DNA from: Erythroxylum novogranatense
Taxonomy: Eukaryota > Streptophyta > Magnoliopsida > Malpighiales > Erythroxylaceae
Reading direction: 5' to 3'
NCBI GenBank assembly: GCA_029891385.1
Contig: CM057230.1
Span: forward strand, 16,629,372 to 16,693,371
DNA: 64,000 nucleotides
Position 1 is the first letter of the stretch. Each line of letters starts with the position of its first letter. The notes below the pieces were generated by a model. That model ran no database searches and had not been told where the DNA came from. It saw only the letters and a list, made by a program, of their open reading frames with translations. This document shows, piece after piece, positions 46,901 through 58,640 of the stretch. The position numbers and the translations under genes are program-made.

Positions 46901-47645
46901 TTAGTAGAAAGGCATGCATTAAATGCTCTGTTTAAGCCAAAACGTTATTCCTAAAGCATTAAATGCTCTAAAGAAGCATTAAATACTCTATTGAAACCAA
47001 AATGTTATTTTATAAGCGTTAACCAAAATGTTATTCCATAAGTGTTAAATACTCTTGCTCCTGAAAACCTTTGACATCGATATTTTGTAAGTATTAAATG
47101 AGTATAGAATCATTAGATGCTTTATGAATCATTTTGCAAATGAAAAACTAACCCCTTTTTCAGCTCCACAACTACTGAAGCGAATGAGGAAGCTCCTTGT
47201 CGGCAAGCCACGACCTTTTTCGTATCCGGAGCTTGGTGCAGACAATCCAGTTGCTGTGAAACAAAAGAGTTCTCTTGTTTCTTGGAGGAGCTATTTAGGA
47301 TTTTACTTTTCTTTGTGGTCTTTCTGTAGTCATAATTGTTACGTGCGTAGGCATGAGTCTTATTGAAGATTTTGAGTGTCATTCTAGACTCCTCGTAGAA
47401 CCGAGCCTCCATACGCTCTCTGTTCTTCTTTTAGACATTCTTTGTATTTATTTTTTCGCTTTAACCATATAGAAGAGAAGAAAAGGTAAAATTGGTGTGC
47501 GGTAATTTTATTTCATTAAGAATGGAACTAAGAAGCATTAAATCCTCATGATTTTGAAAAGCTTTGACATTGATATTCTGTAAGCATTAAATGAGTTCAG
47601 AACCATGAAATGCTTTATGAACCATTTAACAATTGAAAGTTTCGA
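46900..47645. repeat. Cluster of GCATTAAAT repeats with a 90-bp direct repeat pair
   Basis: 46915-47055 has imperfect short tandem units (GCATTAAATGCTCT...CCAAAATGTTATTC). A stretch of about 90 bp at 47056-47146 (CTTTGACATCGATATT, AAATGAGTATAGAATCAT, GATGCTTTATGAATCATT) recurs at 47547-47640 with about 15 percent difference by eye. The roughly 400 bp between holds ORFs on both strands that match nothing I know. Confidence 0.6.
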
Positions 47646-47965
47646 CAATTTTAAGAGAGAACGGGAGGGATAGAGATTGAGTTTTAAGTAGATAAGTAGA
47701 TTTTAAAATTAAAAATAATTTAATTTGATAGGGGGAGAACCAAACGTGGGCTCAAATACCAAGCCTACCTAAAATGACTGTCATTTATGAGTTAAGTTCA
47801 GGTCAGGTTCGAACCTTCACTCATTGGTAAGCGCACGAAGTTGAAAGAACATGCTTTACTTGGTATAGAACGTTCTAGACAAAACCAATTGTCAAATCCA
47901 TGTCAAGGAAAGATCCATCGCACCAGCTCTGCCATTTTTGATTTCAGGATCTGTATAGACATTCA

Positions 47966-50039
47966 GGGGGTGCTTCTTGGTTTATATGAGGGAATGGTAA
48001 TAAGAATGAGAATGAATATAGTGAGGAATGAAAATGGATATTGTCATTATAATTATGATGGTTGGTTAAGAGGAAGGAATGATTACTATTGACATGGTTG
48101 GTTTGTAAAAATAATGTAATTAATTAATTACAATGTATTAATTAATTAAAATATTGTCGTTAATTAATTAGAGTATTTTAATTAATGAATAAATTAAATT
48201 TCAATTAATTGTATTATAACTAATTAATTATTTTTAATTAATTATAATTAAATTAATTAATTATAATATTTTAATTAATTATATTGTAACAATATTTTAA
48301 TTAATTATATTTTAATTAATTAATTAATAACAATATTTTAATTAATGAATAATTATATTTTAATTAGTTATATTGTAATTAATAATAATATTTTAATTGA
48401 TAATAATGTAATTAATTAATATTAATAATTTAATTAATTATATTTTAATTAAATAATTAGTTACAATATTTTAATTAATGATTAATTATATTTCAATTAG
48501 TTATATTTTAATAAATAATGATATTTTAATTAATTAATTAATTAATTATAGAATTTTAAATAATGAATGAATTATATTTTAACTAGACTGCAAAGCAGGC
48601 GGAGTCACCGTTCTTCACTTGAACACCTTCTAACAATCCGGGTATGGGTTGGTATGTTTTTACCCGATTTATATTTACCGCACTGACCCACCCGTTGATT
48701 TTACTGGTGGGTTTGGTCAACCGTGGTACCATAAAATTATTTAAAATAAATAAATAAATAAATCATATCATATCATTCATATGAGATTAAAGGTAAATTG
48801 TGAACTCAATAAATCTTTAAAATGTTGGCATAAGATATTTATCATTTATGTTTGTTAATTGTAGATGATGAAGTGGATGAAGATCGTCTTCTTGTCCGTT
48901 AATTAATTGGAGAATGTGGAATCATTGGAATCCACCAACACCATTGATTCATGAACATTACTTGAGGTATTTTACATATATTTTATATCATTGGAATATT
49001 TTGGTTTTTTCTTTAGGGATTTTATATGTTGTTGTTTATAGTGATATTTTATTGATTATTTTATTTGGAGGAATAATATGAATTTTATTTTAATTGCATT
49101 CGGGATTGGATTTTAATTGCTTTAGTGGAAGAAGTGTATGAGAAGATTGAAGAACAAACTTTAATCGGCGGAAATCAATTACTAGTGGTTTTTGTGTTGG
49201 CATTGATAAATTAAATTTGATGTTTGTATGTGTTGTTATAACGTGTTGTTATTGTGTGGTGTGTGTTGGATTCATGGATTGGGATGGTTTTAATTTACAT
49301 ATAATTTACATTTATACTATTTAGATAAATTTAGCTTGATTTATATTAGTTTCATTTGTATTAATTAACTTAATTAAATTTGGGTCGCTAAATAGATCAA
49401 TTCGGTGACATTTTAAACACACAAAATCGTCCATTTAATAAAAATTTAAACTTGTTGAATAAGTTTATTAATTGAAATTTTTTTTTTTTAAAAAAATATA
49501 TATATATAGCGGGTAACTCATGGTTCACCCATATACATTTGGTAAGTGTATGGATTTTCAAAATCATTACCGTTTCTATAAATTTACCATGAACCGTGCA
49601 CTGTGAGACCTGTACCCATACCGGACCACTTACCTGCTTGCGTGTCTAAATTTTAACTAATCACATTAATTAATTAATTATATTATTTTAATTAATTAAT
49701 TACTATATTTTAATTAATGAATGAATTATATTTTAATTAGTCGCATTGTAATTAATTATATTGTACTTAATTAATTAATATTATTATTTTAATTAATTAT
49801 ATTTTAATTAATTATATTTGAATTATTTGATTATATTTAATTAATTAGTATTAAAAATATTTTTAAAAAATGTTTCTACTAAGGAATGAGATTCATTCCT
49901 CTACTAAATAGGGGGTACGGAGGATTCCTCCAAAATTAAATATCAAACTATTACCCCTATAATCATAATCAACAACTAATACTCATTTTTCATTCCATAT
50001 CCATTACCTCCTTCCCAAACCCATCAACCAAGCACCCCC
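47966..50039. mobile_element. MITE with GGGGGTGCTT ends, AT-rich arms, and a nested hAT-like element
   Basis: The left end GGGGGTGCTTCTTGGTTTAT and the inverted right end GGGGGTGCTTGGTTGATGGG form terminal inverted repeats, with TCA and TCG just outside. Arms contain GAATGA/TCATTC motifs and then long AATTAATTAATT runs on both sides (48115-48580 and 49660-49860). Without the nested element it would be about 1 kb. The ends resemble those of the MITE around Tat element 1. Confidence 0.6.
48584..49648. mobile_element. hAT-like non-autonomous DNA transposon
   Basis: Ends TAGACTGCAAAGCAGG and (inverted) TAGACACGCAAGCAGG; the 8-bp ATTTTAAC occurs directly before the left end (48576-48583) and again at 49650-49657, one base beyond the right end. 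An 8-bp duplication fits the hAT superfamily. No transposase ORF survives in the 1065 bp. Confidence 0.6.
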
Positions 50040-50100
50040 TCGTACTCTTTCACGGTCCATAGATCATTGTCTGTTTATCGAATCCAATAATTAAATACAC

Positions 50101-53100
50101 ATGGCCTACATTGCGAATTTGCCGAAATCGAAGAAGATTAACAGAGGAGGAGTGGCGTTGAGCATCCCGGTGAATGACGATGTGTCCAGATCGTCTTATC
50201 CCAAGGAATTTCCACAAAGGCTCAGACATCGCTTGTTAGTGCCACCTCATTTTTAAACCGGATAGGACCGATCGGTCAAATGGTGGTAGTCGATGGTCGG
50301 TCCGGTTTATGCCTCAAAATCGCTATTCAATTGACCCGGTGTGAACCGATCAAAATCGGTCAATTGATCCGTTTTTGACCGGTCGGACCGGTCCGGTTCG
50401 ACATTTTTTTTTTATTTTTTTGATTTTTTAAATATTTTTAATATTATATATAATTAAATATAATTATTGATAATTATTATGTATAATCTGTTAAATAGGT
50501 GGTTGAGCAAATTGAACCGATCAAACCGTGTCAAGAAAAGCTTGGATTCGATCAACGACCGGTCAGATTTCAGCACATTAGTGCCACGTAAGCCTTCTCT
50601 TTCTGCGGAGGATATCGAAAATAAACTAAAAGAGGCAGATCTCTGACGACAGGTCGCTCTCTCAGGCTTTTGAGTTGTGTATTTTTCTTTTCGTGAAGAT
50701 TTTCTGAAATGAAAAATGTTCTCTTGTTCAGCGGTTTTATGAGTTGTTAGTCAAGTACGGCAAGATCCAAGGTGAGGAGACAATCGGATATTGGCTTGGA
50801 ACGGGAGAATCTTGCTCGGCGATTGCAAGCCAAGCTGAGTGCTGCTGAGGAGAAGAGGTGAGAAGAAAATTTGACGTTATGTTGATGAAATTTGAGAGTG
50901 ATACTTGCTTAACTGTTTGTTTTTAATTTTGTTAAGGATAGATTGATCTTTGCGTTTTTCAGAGTTTTCATCAGAGAATAATCTATTTCTTACCTACACG
51001 AGCCTGACATTATTCTTTTTAATATCAAATTTGTAGATTTGAATTGAAGCCATTATTTTAGTCTCTAATTGTCTTCATACATATGAGTGGTTGAGTTAGA
51101 AGTTAGTTATTTCTATTAGAACTCAGTGTAGATAGAACTCTTCATTTGAAAGGAACAACGTTTGGTGTTACTCTAGTGTATTGCTGCTCAACAGGTCACT
51201 TAATCTCTAATCAATTAGAATACAAACAGGATAAATGTTCTTGGGGAGGCTACAATGCGCCTTGTAAATTAGGGTGAACTTTGACAAGCAACTAAATATA
51301 GAGCTGTGTTGCAATTTAAGAAGCAATGTGAGCAGCTTGGGACGAAGTGAAATCTTGGGTTCAACAAGCAAAGGCTAACAAAATACTTCTCCTAAATGAT
51401 TGTACACAAGGGAGAGCAGCTAAGATAGAGCGAGCAGCTGAGTCATTGAGGCAAAAGCTGGCTCGGGAGAGAAAGTACAAAAAGTGTATATACGAAGCAA
51501 TATACTGAAAGCGTGCAGCTGTTGAAAGAAGAAGAATAGGATTTCTGGAAGCTGAGAAGAAAAGGGCCCATGATAGGTTATTGAAGGTGCAGAAAGTAGC
51601 TTGGTTTGTTTACAATAAATGCGAGATTGAAAGAAAAAGGATGAAGGACATGTTAGAAGATTGGCTGAAAAAGGTAAGATATTGGTTGAAGTTGTTCTTT
51701 ATCTTGGGTTATTATCTGTTCGTTCTTCTGAAAAAACGCAAATTGATTGTGGGCAGGCAAAGAAACAAAGAGCCGAATATTTGAGGCAGAGAAGAAACTT
51801 GAATACTCATCAAATTTGTAAGTCAAAAATGATGAATGACCAGGGGGAGTACCTTTCAAGGAAGTTAGCATGGTATATGTTCCTTTTCCTTTTCAAATTG
51901 TGCACTTTCTCTTTCTACATGCTATGTCATTTTTGTTTTTTTTTTTCCTGACATTCATGTGTTTTCAATATGTGCATTTACAAATAGTGAGAATTTACAA
52001 AAATCTTCAACTCATTTATTAGACAGGTCTTCAGTTTCTATATCTTGCAATTCTAGTTCCCTAACTGAAAGCTGTCAAAGGTCAGGTAACAAAGGATGCC
52101 CATCCTTTGGCATAGATGGTTCCCTCTTGGTCAAAGGATTTGACTTTTTGCCCTCCAGAAATACCACAAGTGTAACAGATAGAGGTCTGAGCCTTAATTT
52201 AATGTTCAGTGAGAATGGGTTACTTGTAAATGAAATCTTCCATGAGCATCAGTCTAGATTCGCAGATGGTCTTGATGTTGCCCATGAAGACCTTAACAGC
52301 CTTAAGGTTGGTCCCCTATTTTCTATTTTTCAAGATAATGTTTAGTTAAACAATTTAATGTTTTAAGATGACTTTCCATTTGTTGCTATTAAAGCTTCAA
52401 AGATAGAAATTCCTAAAATGTTTTTACTTCATCTGTGTCCAGGCAAGGGTGAGAGAAACGATGGAGAAGGCTTTCTGGCCTGGTATTCTGGAATCCATGA
52501 AAAATTATGAGCCCGACTTTAGTTGGGTTCTGAAATTTATGAAGGAAGTTAGGGATGAGTTGTATCAGATGTCTCCTCAGCCTTGGAGAAAAGAGATTAG
52601 TGAAACCATTGACGTTGATATTCTTAAACAGGTGAGCACCTCAAAACTCCTACTGATCTCTCTGTTTTATTTCAAAGTGTATTGAATTGCTAATCTCATG
52701 CTCATGATTTCAAAACTGTCTACTTGAAGATGCTGAAATCAGGTGCAATAGATATGGCTTATCTGAGGAGCATCCTGGAGTTCGCATTGATTACTTTACG
52801 AAAACTTTCTGCTCCAGCGAATTATGAGCGATGAAAGTATTACATAATAAGATACTGACAGAACTAGGAGAGGTACCTCTACCTGGGGATGAATCAAAAG
52901 TTCCATATGTCCTCTCAATTATCAAAGAATTGCGCTTCACTTTGCAGGAGATTAAGGTTGGTTTCTTATTTCAATGTTATGTTTGGCGCTAGGATGCTTA
53001 GATGAAATTTATTGGGTTAAGGATTTGTTCCAATGTTCTTAATTCCTTATCAGTAGTTTTTGATAGCTGTTAGTACCTAGTATAATGGTACGAATAATAC

Positions 53101-54638
53101 TGTTAGCATCGATTGAACTTGTTCACTGCTAACTAATGCTAATTTATAAGTCAGTTTCCAAGTATGTGAAATAAATCTTTACAAGAATTTTCTATCTGAA
53201 TTCGTAACTTGTTTTTTCTGTTTATATATTTCAGTGCCGAGAATGGTTGATCTTGAGTAAATGGTTCTTGTCTACTGAGATTTCTGGAGTCATGTCAAGA
53301 TACATACAAAGTTTTTGTTCATAAGGGCTCTGATTCTTAAATTAGGGGTTCTTATTTTGAGATCTTTATTATCCTTCCTTCTCTTATTTATATAGTTATC
53401 ATTGGTCCTTTGCTTTCAAACTCTGAAGAGAGAGAATAGTAGAGCACATATTAAACTCTTGGAGCCAGTCATTAAAGGGCCTGCTAGTATGGAGTATCTT
53501 AAAATGGCTTTGGCCAATCGTCATGGACCCCCAGGTGCTACTCCATCATCTCTATCGTTGACGAAACAATGGCTTTCATCTGTTTCTCTAGATGCATGAG
53601 CACATGGATGATTTATGTGATTTCACCAAAGACAATGATTCTTCTGAAAATTTATTTCCATCTACTCTTTGGACAGGGGTTACAACCTATTCAGTGCCAG
53701 AAATTAGATCCTCGGCTTCTAATGCAGGTTGTTTATTTCTGTGGATAATTGTTTCTCTTTAAATTTATTGACAAAGTTGCGGATGGTATTACTGAAGATA
53801 ATTATGAACCTTAGCTGTACATGATCAACTAGAGTCCCAAGGAACCAATGGGTTTGTTGGTTAGACTAGGCTTATTGAAGCTTGGTAATAGGGTTGAAGG
53901 CCTGACCCTGGAAGGTTTGCCAAAAACCCTAAAATTGAATGCGTTTAGGTTGAGAACTGTTCAATTGCAAATTCAGAAAATTATTGTTATCTCTATCAGG
54001 TAGGTTCAAATTCATCACCAAAACTACTTCAAATCTTTCTTTTATCCTTCTATTTATGGTATGGCCTGCACATTCCTTATCCTTGCGACTCTTATACTTT
54101 CTCCATCTTTGTTCTTATATTTCATCTTAACTATAATCATGATATGTTACTGTCAGCATGTTGGTCTTCTGTCAAAGTCTAATGGATAAGAACTTGGTCA
54201 CCAATTCTGTTGACGTGGAGTACCTAGTATCACAGTGTTTCGAGCAGCTCTACAAGCTTCTCGACGGTGTGGAAGTCGTCGGATTATCTGACATTATTGA
54301 GAAAATCAATGGGATACTAAAAGGTTGCAATCAACTCCTAGATATTGAAGAAGTCCACGATAGCAAGACAATAATGGCAAACATGTTGGCCAAAAGCTGG
54401 CAAGCTGGGGATGCTGTATACACACGTTTCCCATTCTATTTATCTTGCCTTAAGGGGAGGTGTATTTGGAGGAACTGGGTTAAACGGAAGGAGATTGGTT
54501 GAGGCAGCTCTTCGGAGAGTTGGAGCAGCTGTTCTAGCCGATAGGGTGATTAAGGCTGCTGAAGTTCTGATTGTGATTGCAAGCGTCTCATTCAGTGTTC
54601 ATCAAGAATGGTATAAGGTGATGCGGGAAAACCTGTAA
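50101..54638 (+). pseudogene. T-complex protein 11 (Tcp11) family pseudogene
   Basis: Plant Tcp11-like proteins are large (over 1000 residues) with a basic coiled-coil N-terminus and a C-terminal Tcp11 domain; their role is poorly known. Matching pieces occur in order: YPKEFPQRLRHRLL (exon 1, about 50196-50240), LERENLARRLQAKLSAAEEK (about 50800-50858), RRRIGFLEAEKKRAHDRLL and AKKQRAEYLRQRRN (51520-51800), RVRETMEKAFWPGILESMKN (about 52446), IDMAYLRSILEFALITLRKL (about 52750), [10 protein letters not shown] (about 53860), then GRRLVEAALRRVGAAVLADR near the end and a stop at 54638. Lesions are a 332-bp insertion in exon 1, CGA-to-TGA in ADLRRQ, frameshifts near 50760 and 54420, a stop near 51509, and loss of the middle exons between about 51900 and 51970. 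Clearly non-functional. Confidence 0.85.
50246..50577. mobile_element. 332-bp insertion with 10-bp target duplication in Tcp11 exon 1
   Basis: TTAGTGCCAC occurs at 50236-50245 and 50578-50587. Removing one copy and the insert restores the exon 1 reading. The insert is rich in ACCGGTC/GACCGGT palindromic words in its left part and AT-rich in the middle. A duplication of 9-11 bp is typical of Mutator-like elements, but clear terminal inverted repeats are not visible, so the class stays open. Confidence 0.7.
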
Positions 54639-55640
54639 TTCTAATTCCTTTAACTATTTGTGAATGATGGATGGGATTGTGTAACCTACTGTACATAGTG
54701 TAGACATCATGGTATCGATGCCAATTGAACACCAATACTTGATTTGATTTGCTGTGTGAATAAGGAAATTGTAAAGCATATAATGCTGTCTTCATCATTG
54801 TGCATTTATGCGATTGGGGACTGGGGACTGGGGACTGGGGACTGGGAGGTAGTGTTTAATGTGTTGTGATTTTCAAGGTTGAATATGGTCAGTTTTGGGA
54901 AAACTCGTGAGTTTAGTATTTCATAGGTTCATAACTATTAGTGAATGACTAAGGGTAAGTTTGAATAGAATAAATGTTAGAATTAAAAAAAGAGTGGAGT
55001 CCAAACAAAATAAAGATGTTTAGAATCATTTTGACGAATAATTAAGTTTTGAGTTTGAAAACGAAATAGTTGGAGTCAAATTAAACATGTTAAGGGTTAA
55101 AAATGTGTCATAGCAAAAGTTTTCATAATTTTGAAAAAAAGCTTCTATTATATAGTTTTATTTCAGCTAATTTAGAATGTTGTTTAGTATACCAACAGCT
55201 AATTCCATTACTTTTCTATCTATATTTGTTTATATAATTCACTTTATATAAACAAATATAAAGTTAATTATAAAAATTTCAAATTTGTATTATTAATTTG
55301 AATTAAGAAATAATTTCAACATGTTTTAATTTTTATAAAGTAATTTATGGTTTAAATTTTTATTAGTGATATATATACTATGTTTTGAATTAGATAAATT
55401 TCAATTAATAATACCTGTGATATTCGTTGAAGCAATTAATTACATCGGATAATAGAAACTTTAATTATAATTTATTATTATAACAATAAAAATTTAAAAT
55501 ATTTTAAAATCTCATATATCTCAGATAAGTTCACGGACATTCCGTTTTTTACTTGTTAAGAAATTTATGTATTAAGAAAGCAATTGCTTTCGAAGCAGTT
55601 ATAAAGAAATTTATAACTAAAAGTAGTGTTATATCTAAAA
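54639..55640. other. Intergenic AT-rich DNA
   Basis: Apart from the G-rich minisatellite at 54816-54846, this is AT-rich sequence with no ORF, RNA gene or recognisable transposon. Confidence 0.5.
54816..54846 (+). repeat. GGGGACT minisatellite (potential G-quadruplex)
   Basis: Four perfect GGGGACT units followed by GGG. Five G-runs separated by 3-base ACT loops satisfy the classical G-quadruplex pattern. Confidence 0.9.
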
Positions 55641-55644
55641 TCGC

Positions 55645-55965
55645 CGGCATCCATCCTCTTCTTTATTTACTGGAAGCTTTGTCACCAATGACAAGGCAAC
55701 ACGTATGAAACAAGCGAAAAAAGTCGCCAGCGTAACTGTTGGGTTTTTTCTAGTGAGCTGCACCGAAAACCCCCCGAATGACTTATGCTATGGCATCTAT
55801 CCTTTCTTTATTTACTTAAAATCTTGTCTGCCAAAAACAAGGCAACGCGTATGGAAAAAAGAAGAAGAATGACGCGTGATATTTTTTTAAGCCAAAATTG
55901 CAATAAAAGTAGCCGGTGTAAGTTCCGGGTATTTTCTAGTCAGCTGCCCCAAATGACATATTTTA
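55645..55965 (+). repeat. Imperfect tandem duplication in the promoter of the TIR-NB-kinase gene
   Basis: Two units of about 150-170 bp: 55645-55790 and 55795-55965. Shared words are CTTTATTTACT, CAAGGCAACRCGTATG, GCCRGYGTAA, TTTTCTAGTSAGCTGC and AATGAC. It lies within 425 bases of the start codon, so it probably doubles promoter elements. Confidence 0.65.
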
Positions 55966-56066
55966 AAGCACGCCAACCCAAACTCATCTAGTGTCTTGTT
56001 CTGTTGTTTGCAACTTACTGTCCTTCTCCTTCACCGATTTCTTTTTCAATTGATTCTTTCACTCCC

Positions 56067-58640
56067 ATGGCCACCCAGCAGTGGAAACACCATGCATTTA
56101 TCAGCTTCAGAGGTGGAGACACTCGTCATAACTTCGTCTGTCATCTTTACGATGCTCTTTGTCGTAAAGGCCTCGACACTTTTGTAGACAATCAACTTCG
56201 AACAGGGGAGGAAATCAACCCTGCGCTTCTTCAAGCTATACACGACTCGAAAGTTGCTATCATTATTTTCTCTAAAAACTATGCTTCTTCCAGCTGGTGT
56301 TTGGATGAACTTCTGAAGATCATTGAATGCCATGAGAGTGAGACCCATAATCAGATTGTTATACCTGTGTTCTATCATGTTAAGCCATCTGACGTCCGGA
56401 AACAAACCGGGCGTTTTAAAAAATCATTTCAGAAACACAGGAAGAACCCCAGGAATAATAAGAAGATCCAGGAATGGAAGGATGCGTTAACCAAAGTAGC
56501 CAACATATCTGGGTGGGGTTCCAATGTCATCAGGTAACGGTCTGTGTTTTTATCCTCGTATGGAGCAAGGATGATGATTTTCTGATTCTTTCAAAATCAA
56601 TTTTCAATTTTCAGGGAAGATAATAAACTGATTGATCAAATTGTCAGAGACGTTTTAGAGAAATTGAAACTTCTCTGTCCCAGCAGTTTAGAGGACTTCG
56701 TTGGCTTGGATTCAAAGATTAGTCGAGTGAAAAAATTACTAGCTACTGGATCATCAGATGTTCGCATGTTAGGAATCTGGGGTATGGGTGGTATAGGCAA
56801 AACAACTATTGCTGAAACGATTTTTGATGAGGTTTCGAGTCAATTTGAAGGCCGTTGTTTTGTTAGAAATGTTAGAGAAGTATCGGAGGAGAAGGAAGGC
56901 ATACTGAAGTTGTTACAGCAGTTTATTTCGGATTTATTGGAGGAAAGAGACGTGAAAATTTATACAAAAACTGTTAAACCCGCTTTACGTGAAAGGTTGA
57001 AAAGCAAAAGAGTATTCGTTGTTTTTGATGATGTCAGTGATCGATTACAGTTGAAGGATTTAATTGGAAACCAATGCTGGTTAGGTGAGGGAAGTAATAT
57101 CATCATAACGAGTCAAGACAAACAAGTATTCGAAGGAATCACTGACACTATATACAAAGTTGAAGCATTATCTGACACTGAATCTCATCAACTTTTCGTG
57201 AGGTATGCCTTCAAGAAAAGGCAACCTTCGCAAGATCATATATCATTGATAGGTTCGTTTGTTAATTATGCCAAGGGTAACCCTCTAGCTATCAAAGTTT
57301 TGGGCTCCTATGTTTATGGAAAAGAGGTGAAGTTATGGAAAGACGCATTGAATAAATTATCAAAATGCCCTAACCAGAAGATCCAAAATGTGCTGAAACT
57401 TAGTTATGATGAACTAGATAGAAAAGAGAAGGCTTTCTTTCTTGCACGTTTCTGTAAAGTTACATGCTTTAAAGGTGAGAATATAAACGCGGCAAAAAGA
57501 ATATTTAGCAGTTGTGGACTCTCAGCAGATGTCGGCCTCGACGAAACTGAAACTACACTCGAACTCGAACAAGGCCCAAATCCACCCGAGAACCCGCAAC
57601 CCGAACAAGCTTCACCAGTACTTGAGAAGCGACTGAGCCAGTTAGCTAGCATGGGAAATGCAGGTCAACTGAAGGAGTTCCCGTTGGAACTACTAGTAGA
57701 AGCCACCAACAACTTCTCCGAAGATCACGAGACTGGAACAGGAAGTTTTGGATCAGTGTATAGAGGGGTATTAGGAGATGGCCGCGAAGTAGCAATAAAA
57801 CGAACCGAAGCATCATGCTCCTCGTCCTACGCAATAGGAACCAAGCGACAAGAAGACATAGACAGTGCCTTTGTCCGCGAACTCGAATCCTTATCTCGCG
57901 TACATCACAAACATCTCGTACATCTATTAGGATTCTGCGAAAACAGCAACGACCGTATCTTAGTCTTCGAGTACATGCATAATGGAACCCTCCACGACCA
58001 TCTCCACAACCTCCAACGCTCACCATTAATGACATGGCCTGCGAGAATCAAGCTCGCTCTGGACGCAGCAAGAGGTATAGAGTACCTTCACGAGTACGCA
58101 GTGCCACCAATCATCCACCGTGACATCAAGTCATCAAACATCTTGCTTGACTCAACATGGACCGCCAAAGTATCAGACTTCGGCCTATCTTTGATGGGTC
58201 CACCGGACGACGAGTCCCACCTCTCGCTCAAAGCGGTCGGTACAGTCGGTTACATGGATCCGGAGTATTACAGACTCCAACAGTTAACCACAAAGAGCGA
58301 TGTCTACAGTTTTGGGGTGGTACTGTTAGAACTATTATCTGGGTACAAGGCCATTCATAGAAACGAGAACGGAGTTCCAAGGAACGTGGTGGACTTTGTT
58401 GTGCCTTACATTGTACAAGACGAGATACTCCGAGTCTTGGACCGGAGAGTGCCGCCTCCAACGCCGTTCGAGATAGAAGCGGTGGTGTATATAGGATACT
58501 TGGCGGCGGACTGCGTGACGTTAGAAGGAAGAGATAGACCGCCGATGACGGAGGTTGTAAATAGCTTAGAGAGAGCACTGGCGGCGTGTTTGGTGGATCC
58601 GACGTCGTTGTCTCGTTCCAACACCGAGTCTTCCACGTAG
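56067..58640 (+). CDS. Chimeric TIR-NB-ARC-protein kinase (TN-kinase fusion)
   Basis: Two exons, 56067-56533 and 56615-58640, join at GT-AG to give 830 residues. Residues 1-155 are a TIR domain: AFISFRGGDTR start and WCLDEL with the catalytic-type Glu at 81. Residues about 170-463 are NB-ARC: P-loop GMGGIGKTT at 212-220, kinase-2 VFVVFDDV at 289-296, SNIIITSQD, GNPLAIKVLG at 377. The usual next step (VL.DKSLI, MHD, LRRs) is absent. At Gly463-Leu464 the frame passes directly into the CCR4-like cytoplasmic tail (465-830), with no signal peptide, crinkly repeats or membrane span. The kinase keeps K551, HRD 657-659 and DFG 677-679. M at 56067 (cccATGGcc) was preferred over an in-frame ATG at 56004. 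No stop or frameshift is present. Function is inferred: a cytoplasmic TIR/NB-ARC immune module wired to a kinase, or a decoy. Expression is not known. Confidence 0.85.

Noticed and set aside
47122..47412. ORFs of 80 and 96 residues on opposite strands
   Set aside because: Neither resembles a known protein, and the stretch lies between direct repeats.
56067..58640. Chimera as a simple assembly artefact
   Set aside because: The kinase part differs from the CCR4-like gene at 26 positions, and flanks differ by independent indels and a TRIM, so it is not a misplaced copy of the same reads. Read-level confirmation is still desirable.
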